A stretch of DNA of 64,000 nt, taken from Armillaria gallica (taxonomy: Eukaryota; Basidiomycota; Agaricomycetes; Agaricales; Physalacriaceae). How positions within the stretch are numbered: the first letter of the stretch is position 1; each line of letters begins with the position of its first letter. Positions 47,519 to 58,865 of this stretch are shown here, one piece after another. A model generated the notes under the pieces. It ran no database searches. It was not told the origin of the DNA and saw nothing but the letters and a program-made list of their open reading frames with translations. The stretch lies in the NCBI GenBank assembly GCA_037576215.1, contig JBANDB010000003.1, forward strand, positions 3,224,001 through 3,288,000, in the 5' to 3' direction. A program made the translations under genes and the position numbers.

Positions 47519-48689
47519 ATGTCGGACAGACCCAACCTACCTGCGGATACGCTCTTCGCGGAGCGAGCCAATCTGATTGGCGACTGCCTCTCTCAGATAG
47601 TCTTCGGTCTGTTACTTTTGCCGAGTGCTCGTTGCGCACTGACCACAATGAAACATTACAGGAGCGATAGTAGTCATTTTCCTCCAAACTATGTATACTC
47701 TCTTCAACTATCCCAAGCGGTGGAGAGTACAGAGGAATTGGTTCCTTATTGCCTACACATTCGTCTTGTTCACGTTTGCGATAACTTTCATTTCGGTTAA
47801 CATGAAATGGCTCCAGCTGATGTTCATTGACCATCGCGAGCATGAGGGTGGTCCACTCGGGTTCTCGATGACACAGTACTCTCAACCTGCTGTATCAACT
47901 GCCAATGTAGTCGGTGTAATGTGTGGGTGGATGGCAGATGGTTATCTGGTAAGAGCTTCATCATTGGCTTGCAAATTTTGCACTCGATGACGAGATCGTC
48001 AGCTGTACCGTTGTCTGTTAAGTTTCCGGATAAATGTCTGTGTAATGCTGCTTCCGTTTCTCATATATCTCGGGTCCATTGGTACTATCTATCTCAGTTT
48101 CCGTCTATTTCTTCTTTACTTACGCATCATCTACAGCCATGGGATCCCTGTTCCTCTATCAAGCATTGCGACCTGGGGCGAGTCTCTTCAACCATCTAAG
48201 CGTTGACTTTGGTGTTCCCTACTTTTCTCTCACCGCTGGTCTCAACGTCTTGATTTCGTCGCTCATCGTTGTCCAGTGGTTGATGTTTCGTCGCGAGGTC
48301 AAACGAGTGCTAGGACATGACTATGCTGTGTTCTCCCCTTACGTCGCTGCAGGTCCGCTGCTGATCGAGAGCTCATTAATCTACGCGGTCAACTCAATCA
48401 TATTTGTTGTCCCTTATGGGTTGGGCAGCCATGTAGCGAATATATTCCTGCCCCTGCAGGCATTAGCGCCGGTATGCCGTTTGTCTGGTCCTTATTGGGA
48501 GACCACTACTTACACGGTCCTGTGAAGGTTTTATCATCCATGCTCATTGTACACCGTGTCGCCATGCGGCGTGCTTGGGACTCTCGCACGCTCACCACTT
48601 CTTTGACCACCATCGAAGCACGTTCTAGACACCAAATTCAAGCAGCTGTAAATGTAGAAGCTTATTGTGATGAGAAAAGCTGCGTTTGA
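47519..48689 (+). pseudogene. Seven-helix membrane protein, probably frameshifted
   Basis: It matches a large Agaricomycete family of seven-helix membrane proteins with receptor-like topology and no known ligand. Exons 47519-47606 and 47662-47948 read AERANLIGDCLSQIVFGAIV, TMYTLFNYPKRWRVQRNWFL and GFSMTQYSQPAVSTANVVGV. The next exon (from 48003) reads LYRCLLSFRINVCVMLLPFL and IYLGSIGTIYLS, but continuation into VSVYFFFTYASSTAMGSLFL needs a one-base frame change near 48108. Downstream, RPGASLFNHLSVDFGVPYF, GHDYAVFSPYVA and IIFVVPYGLGSHVANIFLPL are intact. After an intron the tail is SRTLTTSLTTIEARSRHQIQ. No intron resolves the break, so either it is a recent pseudogene or a sequencing error. 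Everything else is well preserved, which favours a young event. Confidence 0.65.
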
Positions 48690-48821
48690 GCCATAACAAG
48701 GTTATAGTATCAATATCAAATACAGGTGTAAAGTAATCTGGTCGAAACATGTATATACGTCCAATGCGAGGGAAATATCAGAAAGAGAAATGTATCCAGT
48801 GTACAGGTAAATTGCATGATA

Positions 48822-51800
48822 CTACGACTTGATTGACCTGTCTATAGTCGAAAACTCATCCAGGAACTTTTCTTGGGCTCGTAGTACCGTCTGAACATGA
48901 TTGATTGCAAGCGGTTGTTTGCTGTGAAAGTATTCAGGTCACGACAGTAAATAATTATAAATGTGTACTGACTCTGAGAGTGCCAAAGCTTGGGCAGTTC
49001 GGACCTTTGAAACGTTAGAGTAAGAACATAGAGAACGGGCGCCGATGCTCACAATGTTTTTAATGGTTCGTCCTTGATGGGTGCACGTAAATAAGGCGAA
49101 CAGGTATAAATGAAAGGCGACCTTACCATTAAAGTTCTTTTGGGACAAATTTTCGAGGTCAACTTGAGAGACGCTGCTTGATCCCTTCTCGACAGAGACC
49201 ATTCTATCTTCGACGATAGTAGATCCAGCCATTTCAAAGAATTTGCGCCAGACAACATATCTTCCTGCGCGGTCTAATTCACGATACTTGATAGCTACAC
49301 GAGATCCGGGTTTAGTATTGTCAAACAAATTTAAAGTAAAGAAGATACCGATTGAGAATCGGGAGAGAAATGCTTCGTCGAATGAGCTGATCCGATTTGT
49401 TGTCAAGAAAAGGACACCACGATGATACTCAAGAACACGAAGGGCAACAGAGACCAGAGCATTGCGTTGCAGCTGGTGGGTGTTTAGATCTCAACCCTCA
49501 GGTTCATTCTCCAGAGAGGTGGAACTCACTTCATGAAGGCTCCGTTGTTCTAAGTAAACCTGTCGCAGAGATATATTAGAAATTGAGTGTTCAGATTGAA
49601 ATCCGCACGTACGTCGGCTTCGTCAATCAAAAGAACAGCATCCCAGGCTGTGGCCAACTAAGGAAAAATATTAGTTCATCGTTGCTCCAAAGTACACCAA
49701 TGAGAACTGACACTCAGAATACTCTGAAGGCTGCGTTCCAGACCAGATGGCGATGATGGGAGCTCAGAAGATCCCACCATATATAATGGACGACGGAGAA
49801 GCTCAGCAACGGCCTCTGCCGTCAGTGTTTTGCCTGCAGCGTGCGTCAGTAGAATGGACGGACGCTGAAAAACTGCATACCTGTTCCGGGCGGGCCATGG
49901 AGAACAGAGATCTGCAAAGACCTGTCAGTGAATCTAAGATAAACGATGTGAATCGCTGCATTACCAAACCGCCTCCTTTACCAGATATGACATCGCTTAT
50001 GATTTTGGAGGAAGAATTGGCATTCTTTGTCACTTCGACGAGTCCTTTGATAAGAGTCTTTTGCGAGATATGAAGATATGAGCATGCATGGCAGCTGAAG
50101 CAGTTTAAAGGGACGCACTTTGATATACTCATCGAGGACCAGATGATCCCAGGCATTCTCATCAAACACGACTGGTTTCAGATGTTCGACCAAAAAATGA
50201 GTCCACTCTTTGGTTCCTAAATTGAATCCGTATACTTTGGTGGGAAGTAGGTGGAGCTCCTCTTCGTCGACCTCAGGAATCTTTTGGTTACTAGAAAGGT
50301 TCTAGGCCTGAGAACCTTCTCTCGATGAAGCACGAGGACAACACCACTCACGGATCACGTATGTAGCCCGACTGATTGTCGTAGGCAAGTACGTCGACAA
50401 TAATTCTTTTCTGAAGAACCATTGAAGTAGCCGCAAAGGAGGATACGTATGCTTGCTTACCCCTTCATCTGACAGTGACCAGTCAACATTAAGTAAGAAT
50501 AAAGTCGAAAGTTGGCCTTACAGGTTGTATAGTGCAGCCCTGAGAAACTGGAGTAAATGCGACCTCGCTCTGCAACACAATGTTAGTCCACAAATAGCAA
50601 CCCGTAGCTTGACATACCAATTAGTTTCTCTTTCAATGCCGAGGTGAGATGGACGATTGGAAGAGAGGATGCTTCTGTCGTTCCCTAAGATCTGTATTAA
50701 CGACAAGTAGTGTTTCTGATAGCTTCTAAACTCACCTTAAACGATTTGATTTGAGCCTCTATTTTTCTATGGTCGTACGCATAGCCGTCCCAGTACAACC
50801 CGTAGCCTGAAACGTGGAGGAGGCGGACATTATTTATACTTGAAACAGGCATTTCATTCGTGGACGATCAGTTAGGAACACAGCGCTTACGTCTCGTAGG
50901 ATCTCTTTCTGATCACAAAGGCAACCTATTGCCCTGCAAGTGAGTATTTGACATAACGAATTTATTTGAGTTACTAACCGGTAGACCACTGGTGTCCAAC
51001 ATGGAGACATGATGACCGGGTTCGAAGAAATATTGGAGCCTGTCACAATATAAGTTCTCTAGTGCTCTCACGTCGGAATAAGAACTGACAGGTCGAATTC
51101 AATATGTCCGTAGCTCGTCACCAACTCCAACCGATGAGCCCTAACAAACAGATCAAGAGAGGAAGACAACAGGCTTCAGTAGTCGGACACATACGTTGGT
51201 CGGAATTGTTCCTCGACATATCCCACCAATACGCCAAGATGTTCAGCGATATCGGCCACTAGTGGTAGAATGTCGGACTTGGGGAGTTCTACGGAGGATC
51301 TCAGTACACCGGCGGTAGATATTACTAGCGCACATACTCTTGTCCAGACCACTTGTACCTAAACTTCTCAAGAGATCCAGAATATCTTCTTTCGTGTGAT
51401 CCGCTTCTGAGGACACCACGGACTTTGCATAGTTCAATTTCTCTCTGAGTGTCTTCAGGGTCGGGAAGAAATCTACAACTTTGTACGTTGGGTGTCGACT
51501 GAAAAAATCGCTTCCATAAAGCTTTCTGAAAATGAGGTCAGAGTTATATCGGTTTGAGGTAAATATACGAATGTCTACCTCAGGACCGAAATGAGGGTTC
51601 TGCTCCAATGGGACAACACGAGGGAAGGATCAGCTACAGCAAGGTAAGTTCGGCTTGGATTGTTCGAACACGTCGGCCCTTCAACGTACCACCTTTCCGA
51701 TCATATCTGACATTCACATAGAAATAGTTGTCCAGATCCTCTCTCTCGGTCTTGGACTTCACGTAGGTGCTCGGATCGTAGGGAACCCATGAATAGCCTT

Positions 51801-51945
51801 CGTAGAGCAGGTGGCGTTTAAGGTAATGCTCGCATTGTATCTCAGTCTTCTTCTTGAGCTCTTCGGCGGCGAGTGCGGCAGCTGCTTCATCTATGATCTC
51901 GGTTTCGTCGTCGGTGGCTTCGTGAGTGGGGTCAAGAGATACCAT
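48822..51945 (-). CDS. AAA ATPase with N-terminal DUF7025-type region (copy A)
   Basis: This is a mushroom-expanded AAA ATPase. The N-terminal exon carries KTEIQCEHYLKRHLLYEGYS and EDLDNYFYVNVRYDRKG. Many exons with the DUF7025-like region follow (about 49900-51650). The ATPase core is clear. Walker A, HGPPGTGKTLTAEAVAELLR, is split by a 47-nt intron after GPPGT (49834-49880). Walker B is LATAWDAVLLIDEADV near 49610-49660. The second region of homology is FDEAFLSRFSIGI with the arginine finger, near 49320-49385. The end is LRAQEKFLDEFSTIDRSIKS, with TAG at 48822. The last intron did not join in phase by hand. Start 51945 is chosen over 52053 because a TATA box at 52002-52009 lies between them. 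The role is unknown. It is a tandem paralogue of copy B with the same orientation. Confidence 0.8.
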
Positions 51946-52001
51946 ATTGCGACTGCAGGTGAAAGTAAAAACTAGAGGTGGAGGAGGTTGAACTTGACTG
52001 C

Positions 52002-52009
52002 TATTTATA
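52002..52009 (-). promoter_or_regulatory. TATA box of AAA ATPase copy A
   Basis: The minus strand reads TATAAATA about 57 bp upstream of the ATG at 51945. It places the promoter inside the 226-bp gap between the two paralogues and decides the start codon in favour of 51945. Confidence 0.45.
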
Positions 52010-52171
52010 TTAAGGTCACCCCTTTTCGCCACCCAAGTAATTTTTTCTTCCATTGTTTCCGGATTCGGGGATTTTCCACGTGTATCTATGTTCGCTAGCC
52101 AACAAAGAACAAAGAAGAATACTCAGTATCAAATTGATCGAAAACAGACGTTACAGGGTCTAGCAACACAA

Positions 52172-55100
52172 TCACCGTTCCAAACGTGAAAACTCATCCA
52201 GGAACTTTTCCTGAGCTCGAGAAACTATCTGAATATGCTCGATGCCAAATGGCCTGTCTCTGTAAACAAGTCAGCTGTCTGAGAATGCTGATATGTAGAG
52301 GAGCTCACGTTGAAAGAGCCAAAGCCTGGGCGGTTCGGACCTTGATTTCGAGAATTATGAGTTTAACGCAGGCCGAGGGCGCAGGACAGATGCTCACCAT
52401 GTTCTTGATAGTGCGGCCTATGATCGGCGTGAATATTCTGCAATAATTATAGAAGGAGATTATATCACTACTCACCATTGAACGATTTGGCTGCCAGGTT
52501 CTCCAGATCCTCCGCAGACACGGTACAGTCAGCGAGGCTGAAGAACTTCTGCCAGATGGCGCGTCTACCAGCAACGTCAAGCTCGGGATACTTGATAGCT
52601 GTATAAAGACTGTTTATCATCATTACAGCATGCGCCAAAGGAAGAAGACAAACCGATTGAGAAACGAGACAAGAAGGCTTCGTCAAACGTTTTGATCCGG
52701 TTTGTAGTGAGAAAAAGGACACCGCGGTGGTACTCTAGAACTCTTAGCGCCACTGAAACAATAGCATTTCTTTCAAGCTGAATAGAGATGTTACAACGGA
52801 GGGGTGCCAACCAATGGATCGACGTACCTCGTGCAGACTGCGCTGTTCAAGGAATACCTATTATGGTTGAATGGTCAGAGGACTTGAGCCAAAGCTCTAT
52901 GGATGTTGCTCACATCTGCTTCGTCAATCAACAACACTGCGTCCCATGCTGTTGCCAACTGAAAATTGTAACCATAAGCATTGTAATAACGTGAGAAAGC
53001 TGACACTTACACTAAGAGTGGATCGAAGGTTAATCTCTAGCTCGGGAGGACGAGCAGAGAGTTCCGAAGAGCCAACCATGTAAAGCGGACGGCGGAGGAG
53101 CTCCGCCACGGACTCAGCAGTGAGGGTCTTTCCTGGTAGCTGCTGTTAGTATATCCAAACACATCGCCAACGCTTTTAACCCCCGCACCTGTTCCCGGAG
53201 GACCGTGGAGGACAGAAATCTAAATATTTTTTCAATATCGTTGGTCAGCCATTCCTTTCGTAACTCACTAGCCCACCACCCTTCCCGGATATGACGTCGT
53301 TGATCATTTTACTGGAGGAAGTCTTGTTCTTGGTCACCTCGACAAGGCCTTTAATCAGTGTCTGAAGGATCATTGATCAGACTATGTTTCTCAGATAACG
53401 CGACATGCGCGAACCTTGATATCTTCATCCAGGACGAGATGGTCCCATGCATGTTCGTCAAAGATGACCTCCTTTAACTTCTCGACGAGAAAACTAGTCC
53501 ACTCTTTAGTCACCAAATTGAACCCGTAACTGGTAGAGAATGCCGTGAGTTAAGAAGCAGCAAGTTAGCAGAGTCTCTCACACTTCCGAAGGAAGGAGAT
53601 GAAGACGCTCCTCTTCAAGTTCAGGTATAGGTTGATCACTGGAGTAATGGCGTAAGCGTACGTATAAAACACGAGTCGTTCACTTAACGGATCGCGGGTG
53701 TAGCCCATCTGATTATCGTACGCCATCCGATCGACGATAATACGTTTCTAAGGAAAAGACATTACGAGGCAAAAAAAGATACGAACAGATAATCATATTT
53801 ACAGTTTCATCTGGGCGCCATGTCAGCTAGAGTAGCATGAACCCTCAAAGCATCACTTACAAACTTTGTAGTGGACACCCGAGTGTGCGGTATATAGCTT
53901 GCCACGGACTGAAGTTGCATTAGTCTAGTACATGAACGCGAGATCTGCTGACCTTTGAGTTTTTCTTGAACATCGGACTCCAATTTGGTCCAAGGGAGAG
54001 AGGATATTTCCCGCGTACCCTACATCGAAAATCAATTTCAGCATTCGATAATCATCTGATGTCTGCGAACCTTGTACTCTTTCACTTTACGTTGAATGCG
54101 GTATTCAGAATAGCGGGAGCCATCCCAGAACAAACCATGACACACAACGTAGAAGAATCGACCCGGATCAGGACTAAATTGACTTGTGAATAGACCGAAA
54201 ACCAAATTGAAGCATTGACGTACAATTGCTCATAGTCATAGTAAGTCTTATCAATTATCACAGCGATCTTGGAACGATTCGGTCAGAATTACACAAACAC
54301 AGCCTCATTAGAATGTGCTCACCGGCTGATGAAACTTGTCGGTAGTAAGCATCTCTTGACCAGGTTCGGAGAAGTATTGAAGACTGGGTGAAGTATACAT
54401 CAGCTCACTCTCCCTTTACCGAGAAACATCGACTTACAGATCAAACTCGGCGTGGCCATAGCTAGTGGCCAACGCTACCCGATCACCACTAGTTCACAGC
54501 ATCAGCCAGTAGAATGAGATTCAGTATCACACATACATTGGTTTGAACTGTTCCTCGAGGTATGACATGAGAACCTCGACATGCTCTATCAATTCCTTGA
54601 CGTGCTGGACCACATCAGACAAGGTCGCTATCTTGCGTGATGAGTGTCAGAATGGATGAAGTGCCGATGAACATACAGTCTTCCTCATCTATTTCATTCA
54701 GTCCTACGGATTTCATGACGCGAAGATATTCCTCGAGAGTGCGAGTCTTGTCCGATAAGACGAAGGACTTCGTGGTCGCCAGTGTCTTTCTCATCACAGA
54801 CAGCTTTGGAAAAAAGGACGTGACAAGGACCTCCGGTTCCGAGCGGAAGAAATCATCTCCAACGGTAACACTGTATACAAGGATTGAGATATGCCGACGT
54901 CGGATAGTCAAGGGAGAGGGACATACCGCAAGAAAGCAAGCAACGGCTTGCTGAAATTTGTCACCCAGACCTTCGCTTCAGCTACACAACAATCAAACAC
55001 AATCGACAGAAAGAACGTTCGACGTACATCGTTCGGTTAGAAACCGCGAGTCAATGTAGAAATAATTGGTCTTGTCTTCTTCCTTGGTAGCAGGGGGGGA

Positions 55101-55403
55101 TGTGTCCGCGCTCGAGTCATACGGGACGTATTCGAGCTCTTCATCGTCCCAAATCTGGAAGCGCTTCAGATAACGATCACAAGGGATCTCAGTTTTGCTC
55201 TTGTCCGGTATCTCTTTCGCAGGTTTGTTCTTCCCGGGCCCCTTCTGTGAGAGGGGGATTCTATTCATCATCGCACTGGCAGCCTGGGGGTGCATTGCAG
55301 TAGGCGGTAAAAACGGAGTGAAAGGCAGACATGGAGACCCCGATGAAAAATCGGGGTATTGACCCATATGCATCATGAAGGTTGAGTTATCAGGGAAAGC
55401 CAT
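52172..55403 (-). CDS. AAA ATPase with N-terminal DUF7025-type region (copy B)
   Basis: This is the paralogue of copy A, upstream of it on the same strand. The N-terminus MAFPDNSTFMMHMGQYPDF leads into a Pro-rich stretch and KTEIPCDRYLKRFQIWDDEE, aligning with copy A from KTEI onward. The DUF7025-like part spans about 53300-54950 in many small exons. In the ATPase core, LHGPPGTGKTLTAESVAELL is interrupted after GPPGT by an intron at the same place as in copy A. LATAWDAVLLIDEADV, VLFLTTNRIKTFDEAFLSRF and the helical end IVSRAQEKFLDEFSRLER (TGA at 52172) complete it. No interruption is visible in the exons I could read. The shared intron position shows tandem duplication, and the diverged N-termini show it is not recent. 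Confidence 0.8.
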
Positions 55404-55438
55404 GAGGAAGATGAAGAGATAGCCAGGTGAGAATAGAG

Positions 55439-55446
55439 ATTATATA
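55439..55446 (-). promoter_or_regulatory. TATA box of AAA ATPase copy B
   Basis: The minus strand reads TATATAAT 36 bp upstream of the start codon at 55403. The distance is short but acceptable for a fungal gene with a very short leader. Confidence 0.4.
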
Positions 55447-55590
55447 GGATTATTAGACGCTCGCTCCCGGGGTATTCGAGGCATCTGCCAATTAGCGCGC
55501 TCGTCGAGTCACCAACTTTTTCTGAAAGGACCCGGGATGAGGTTATGCTGAATAACGGCTAAAACTAAACTGCATAAGTTACTCGACGCC

Positions 55591-55705
55591 CAAAAACGTT
55601 AGACTCGAACCACTCCCCAGCTCGGTTGATGACAGTCGATCAACTGCCCGAGTTGATCGATTGTCATCAACTGGTGGTAGGACTGGTTCGAGTCTACAAA
55701 AACGT
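55591..55705. mobile_element. 97-bp foldback element with 9-bp target-site duplication
   Basis: The element is 55600-55696. Its ends are the 13-bp perfect inverted repeat TAGACTCGAACCA / TGGTTCGAGTCTA. A second, inner inverted repeat (21 bp, one mismatch) starting GTTGATGACAGTCGATCAAC surrounds a 5-nt loop, so almost the whole element can fold into one hairpin. The 9-mer CAAAAACGT flanks it directly at 55591-55599 and 55697-55705. Nine-bp duplications are typical of Mutator-like elements. There is no coding capacity. The end resembles a tRNA T-arm (GGTTCGAGTCT), but the rest is not a tRNA. Confidence 0.85.
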
Positions 55706-56701
55706 ACTCTTCATCCCATTTTACCGATGCCAGCGTCAAGATAGTCAGGTTTCAGGTCTCAGGTCTCATGACCCAAGTCGAAGTGTATTAGTATACAGCT
55801 CCAATGATAGGCGCCTTCAACTCCTTGTGGTCAGACAACAGCACGCATCCGTTGAGGCCTAAGGCCTTGAGGTTCCAAGGCAAGCTGTTGGTAGTGGTCG
55901 ATCTTAAGATACAGGCTGCCCGCCCTAAATGAGATGGAAACCTCCGGATGCCCGGTCCGTATTCGTCTTTCAACCACTCTAAAATTGAAAGAAAGAAGTG
56001 AAGAAGTTTTATGAGAAAGTGTACAGCTCCATTGCGTCTACAGCAGCTTGGCGCTAATTTATAAATAACGGCGGAATCAGAACCCCAACGATGCGTCGGA
56101 AATTAAACCTCGACGCTCTTCCTCCACTACAGCACCAACAACAGGAGGCATACCACGACTTGACTACCGGTTCTGAGGAAGTACCCATTGATTTGGCGGG
56201 AATAAATCGCTCAGAGATGTACCTCATATTCTTATCTCGACACGCATTTTGCAGACAAGTTTAGAGTACTGGATCATGGAATTTTAATTCGTAATTCGCT
56301 TGTCCACCATGATTCCACTGAAGCGGCCAGGGTGGGGGGAAGCCGAAGGGGTGTAAAAGATGGCTGGTGGCCAAGTGGACGTTCCTAAATTTATCGCTAG
56401 AGCGGCGGCACTGGAATGCATTCGGATGACATGGCATCAGAGCAAAGGAGATTGAGAGATAAGCAGCATAGCGCAAACGGCGATGCTTTAATGGTTTGTA
56501 CGGCGTGGTGGGGGAATGATTAAAGCAGGGAGAGAGCCGAGTCCAGAATCCAAAAGACTTTCGGCAGGGCAGTGCACACTAGGTACTCAGTGATAAGAGC
56601 TAGAGGACAATGTTGAATGCTAAGAAGAAGATTTTGAAGGTACCGTCCGAGTTTAGTATCGATCGTTTCGTTGCATTGCGCCGTTTCAAACATTTCAACT
56701 T
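55706..56701. other. No recognised gene
   Basis: An ATG at 56090 opens about 58 codons (MRRKLNLDALPPLQ...) without any recognised motif. The minus frame at 55788-55973 is also unremarkable. No further repeat found. Confidence 0.4.
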
Positions 56702-56785
56702 TCCGGCCTGTGTGAATTGAACGCACGACATTCAGATGATGGCAACCGTTACAGTCTGACGCTCTTCCAGCTGAGCTAAGGTCGG
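56702..56785 (-). tRNA. tRNA-Tyr (GTA) with 11-nt intron
   Basis: Read on the minus strand, the 84 nt fold as a tRNA: acceptor CCGACCT paired with AGGCCGG, D-arm GCTCAGCTGGAAGAGC, anticodon stem TCAGA/TCTGA with loop CTGTAA.A and anticodon GTA, a 5-nt variable loop, and a T-arm with loop TTCAATT. An 11-nt insert (CGGTTGCCATC) sits after position 37, the normal place for a nuclear tRNA intron; tRNA-Tyr genes usually have one. Discriminator base is A. Two C-A mismatches, one in the acceptor (4-69) and one in the T-stem (52-62), are unusual, so the gene may be decaying. Confidence 0.75.
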
Positions 56786-56891
56786 CTGGTCAGGGGATGC
56801 GGGTCGAGGATCCAGGTGCGGACGGCGGGATCAGGTTCGATCAACGGCGGCATCTAAATTGACCCCGGGCCCGTCTTTACAAACCCCGTAC

Positions 56892-58865
56892 CTAGGAATA
56901 GTCAGGAGAGTACAGACGTTGTGGGATGGTGCTATCCCACTTCAACGGTACCCGATCCACACCCATATCCACTAGTTCCGGTAATCCCGTTCCACGCATC
57001 AAGGCAACAGTCTCTACAAACCTCGTACCCTTCAACAACTCTCCAGGGCTCAAATCCGTCTTCATGCCCAACAACCCCATCGCCAACATCACCATCACCA
57101 GCGAACACCCCACACCAATTGCAGCTCTACCACCTCCAACCTCGCCCGCGTCTCCGTCCTCGTAAAGTCTGCCCTGTCCCAATCCGAGGCGGTCATGAAC
57201 CGGAACGAATCGCACTCCACATAGTCAGGCGTGAGCACTTTGGAAAATCACAGGTTTGCCAACAGTTCCAAAAGTAGCTCGCGGATAGCAGCTCCATGTC
57301 GCTCTCTAGTCGACTCAGGTTCATGCCTGTCGGATGCCAACCGTCTGAGCCAACCAAAGCCCTCTTCGACAGTCTTTCCGCGCCTGTATATCCTCTATCG
57401 ATCGCTGTTTGTCCCGTCGGATCGTCGAACGATGGTGCAGGACTGAAGATGATAAGAAATTGTCGATCCATAATAACCTCGCTCTGCTGTTCCCACTCGA
57501 ATGAAACCCCGGGCCATTCATGTGGAGCATGCTCCCCCTGGGTGAGCTCCTTTGATAGCAACCCGGTCTCTGTAACGGAGACGTTCACCTGTGTCGTATG
57601 CATAGAACACCCAATAACCTGCATGTACCCCGGCACAGGCTGGGGCTTACAGCGATTGTCGCAATCAATGCCTGACCAGATAATGCACTGGTATAGACAG
57701 TCGATAACGTTGCGTCCGGGTATAATGGTAAAATTACTGTATAAGCCAGTCGAGTTGTTGGGGAAAGGCGCAATCTTGACGGATAATTTTAGTTGCAAAA
57801 ACAGGCTTAGTTCTCAGCTTCGACAAGTGCATTGAAGAAGGTCTCACTCAGTAGCTCCATACTCATCTAGTCAGTCTCGAAGGAATAGGGCGACTAGGAC
57901 CACACGCTTGAGAAGTTAAGACCCAGTGGCACGCTACTATCCCAATATGCTGGCACGGACATAGACACGTTCAGCCAGACTTGATCATCGTAGTCGGTAT
58001 TAGTTGCGTTGCTGACGTATTTACTATCATTGGAATGAAGTGCGACCGCGGTGTCATTAATGCCCTGAGGAAGTAGTAATGCCTCAATAAGAACATCTTG
58101 AGGTTGACTGCACTGGACGTTTATTCGTGTACCATTCACATGAGCTATAGGCGCTCAGTCAACACTCAGTCGCCAAAGAATCAGAAAACCATACCTAAAT
58201 CGAATGTGTTATGAAGGACGCTCGGTATATCATGGAGGAGGCTAGCGCATTCGTGTCAGAACAAGATCGTCGTCTGAGCCTTGAACGTAGTACGCACCAT
58301 CCTTGAAGTCCAGGTGTCTGACTTTTATTGACATCTGGAAGAAACATATTCTGTCGAGCAGCCTGCCAGAGTCCGGTGTTTTCTTCTGCGGCGAGGAAGA
58401 GGTTATATTGATGTCGTGAGGATCTTCTCTCTCTCGACAGATGAACCATTTCATAGTCGTGCGCCATGTCGACGTCCAGATAGTAGGAGCATAAGTAGAA
58501 GACTAAAGGATAAGGATCTCTGCATGTGCAGCCATCATCCAATTAACATATTAAGTGAGGAAAACCTTGTAACTTGTATCAGAGCCCTGCATGTGAACAC
58601 AAAAACATACTAGCAACTTAGCCTCGATACCAACCTTGTGGTCGTTATATTCCGTCCTTCATCCCCTCGATAGGAACTACACGGCCTCGTCAGACTGATT
58701 CGAGTTTACTAGCCCCTTGTCCTCTAGATATATCATGACGCACAACAGCCAGACATTTAATAACTGTTGCCATAACAACAAAAAGCGAACGAAATGTGGC
58801 AGAGGATGAAGCCTTTGGATGACATGGTTATAGAGTGCCATTCTGAGTGCTTGGACTGCCAGCAA
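56892..58865 (-). CDS. Large mushroom-specific membrane protein with ectodomain
   Basis: A multi-exon membrane protein. Readable pieces on the minus strand, in order: hydrophobic sequence near 58700-58865 (ILPHFVRFLLLWQQLLNVWL-like), an exon containing DPYPLVFYLCSYYLDVD (about 58450-58520), an Asn-rich exon with VWLNVSMSVPAYWDSSVPLG ending near 57897, and a glycosylation-rich exon (57780-57250) with Cys-containing PGYMQVIGCSMHTTQVNVSV and FLIIFSPAPSF. The last exon has a transmembrane helix (SLVMVMLAMGLLGM) followed by TDLSPGELLKGTRFVETVAL and ends at 56892. This matches a basidiomycete family with an outer domain, a C-terminal helix and a short cytosolic tail, of unknown function. I could not join all exons. 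Near 58250-58450 two frames are open, so a frame break cannot be excluded. Confidence 0.5.

Noticed and set aside
55601..55695. tRNA gene suggested by GGTTCGAGTCT
   Set aside because: The remainder is a near-perfect palindrome with flanking target duplication and cannot fold as a tRNA.
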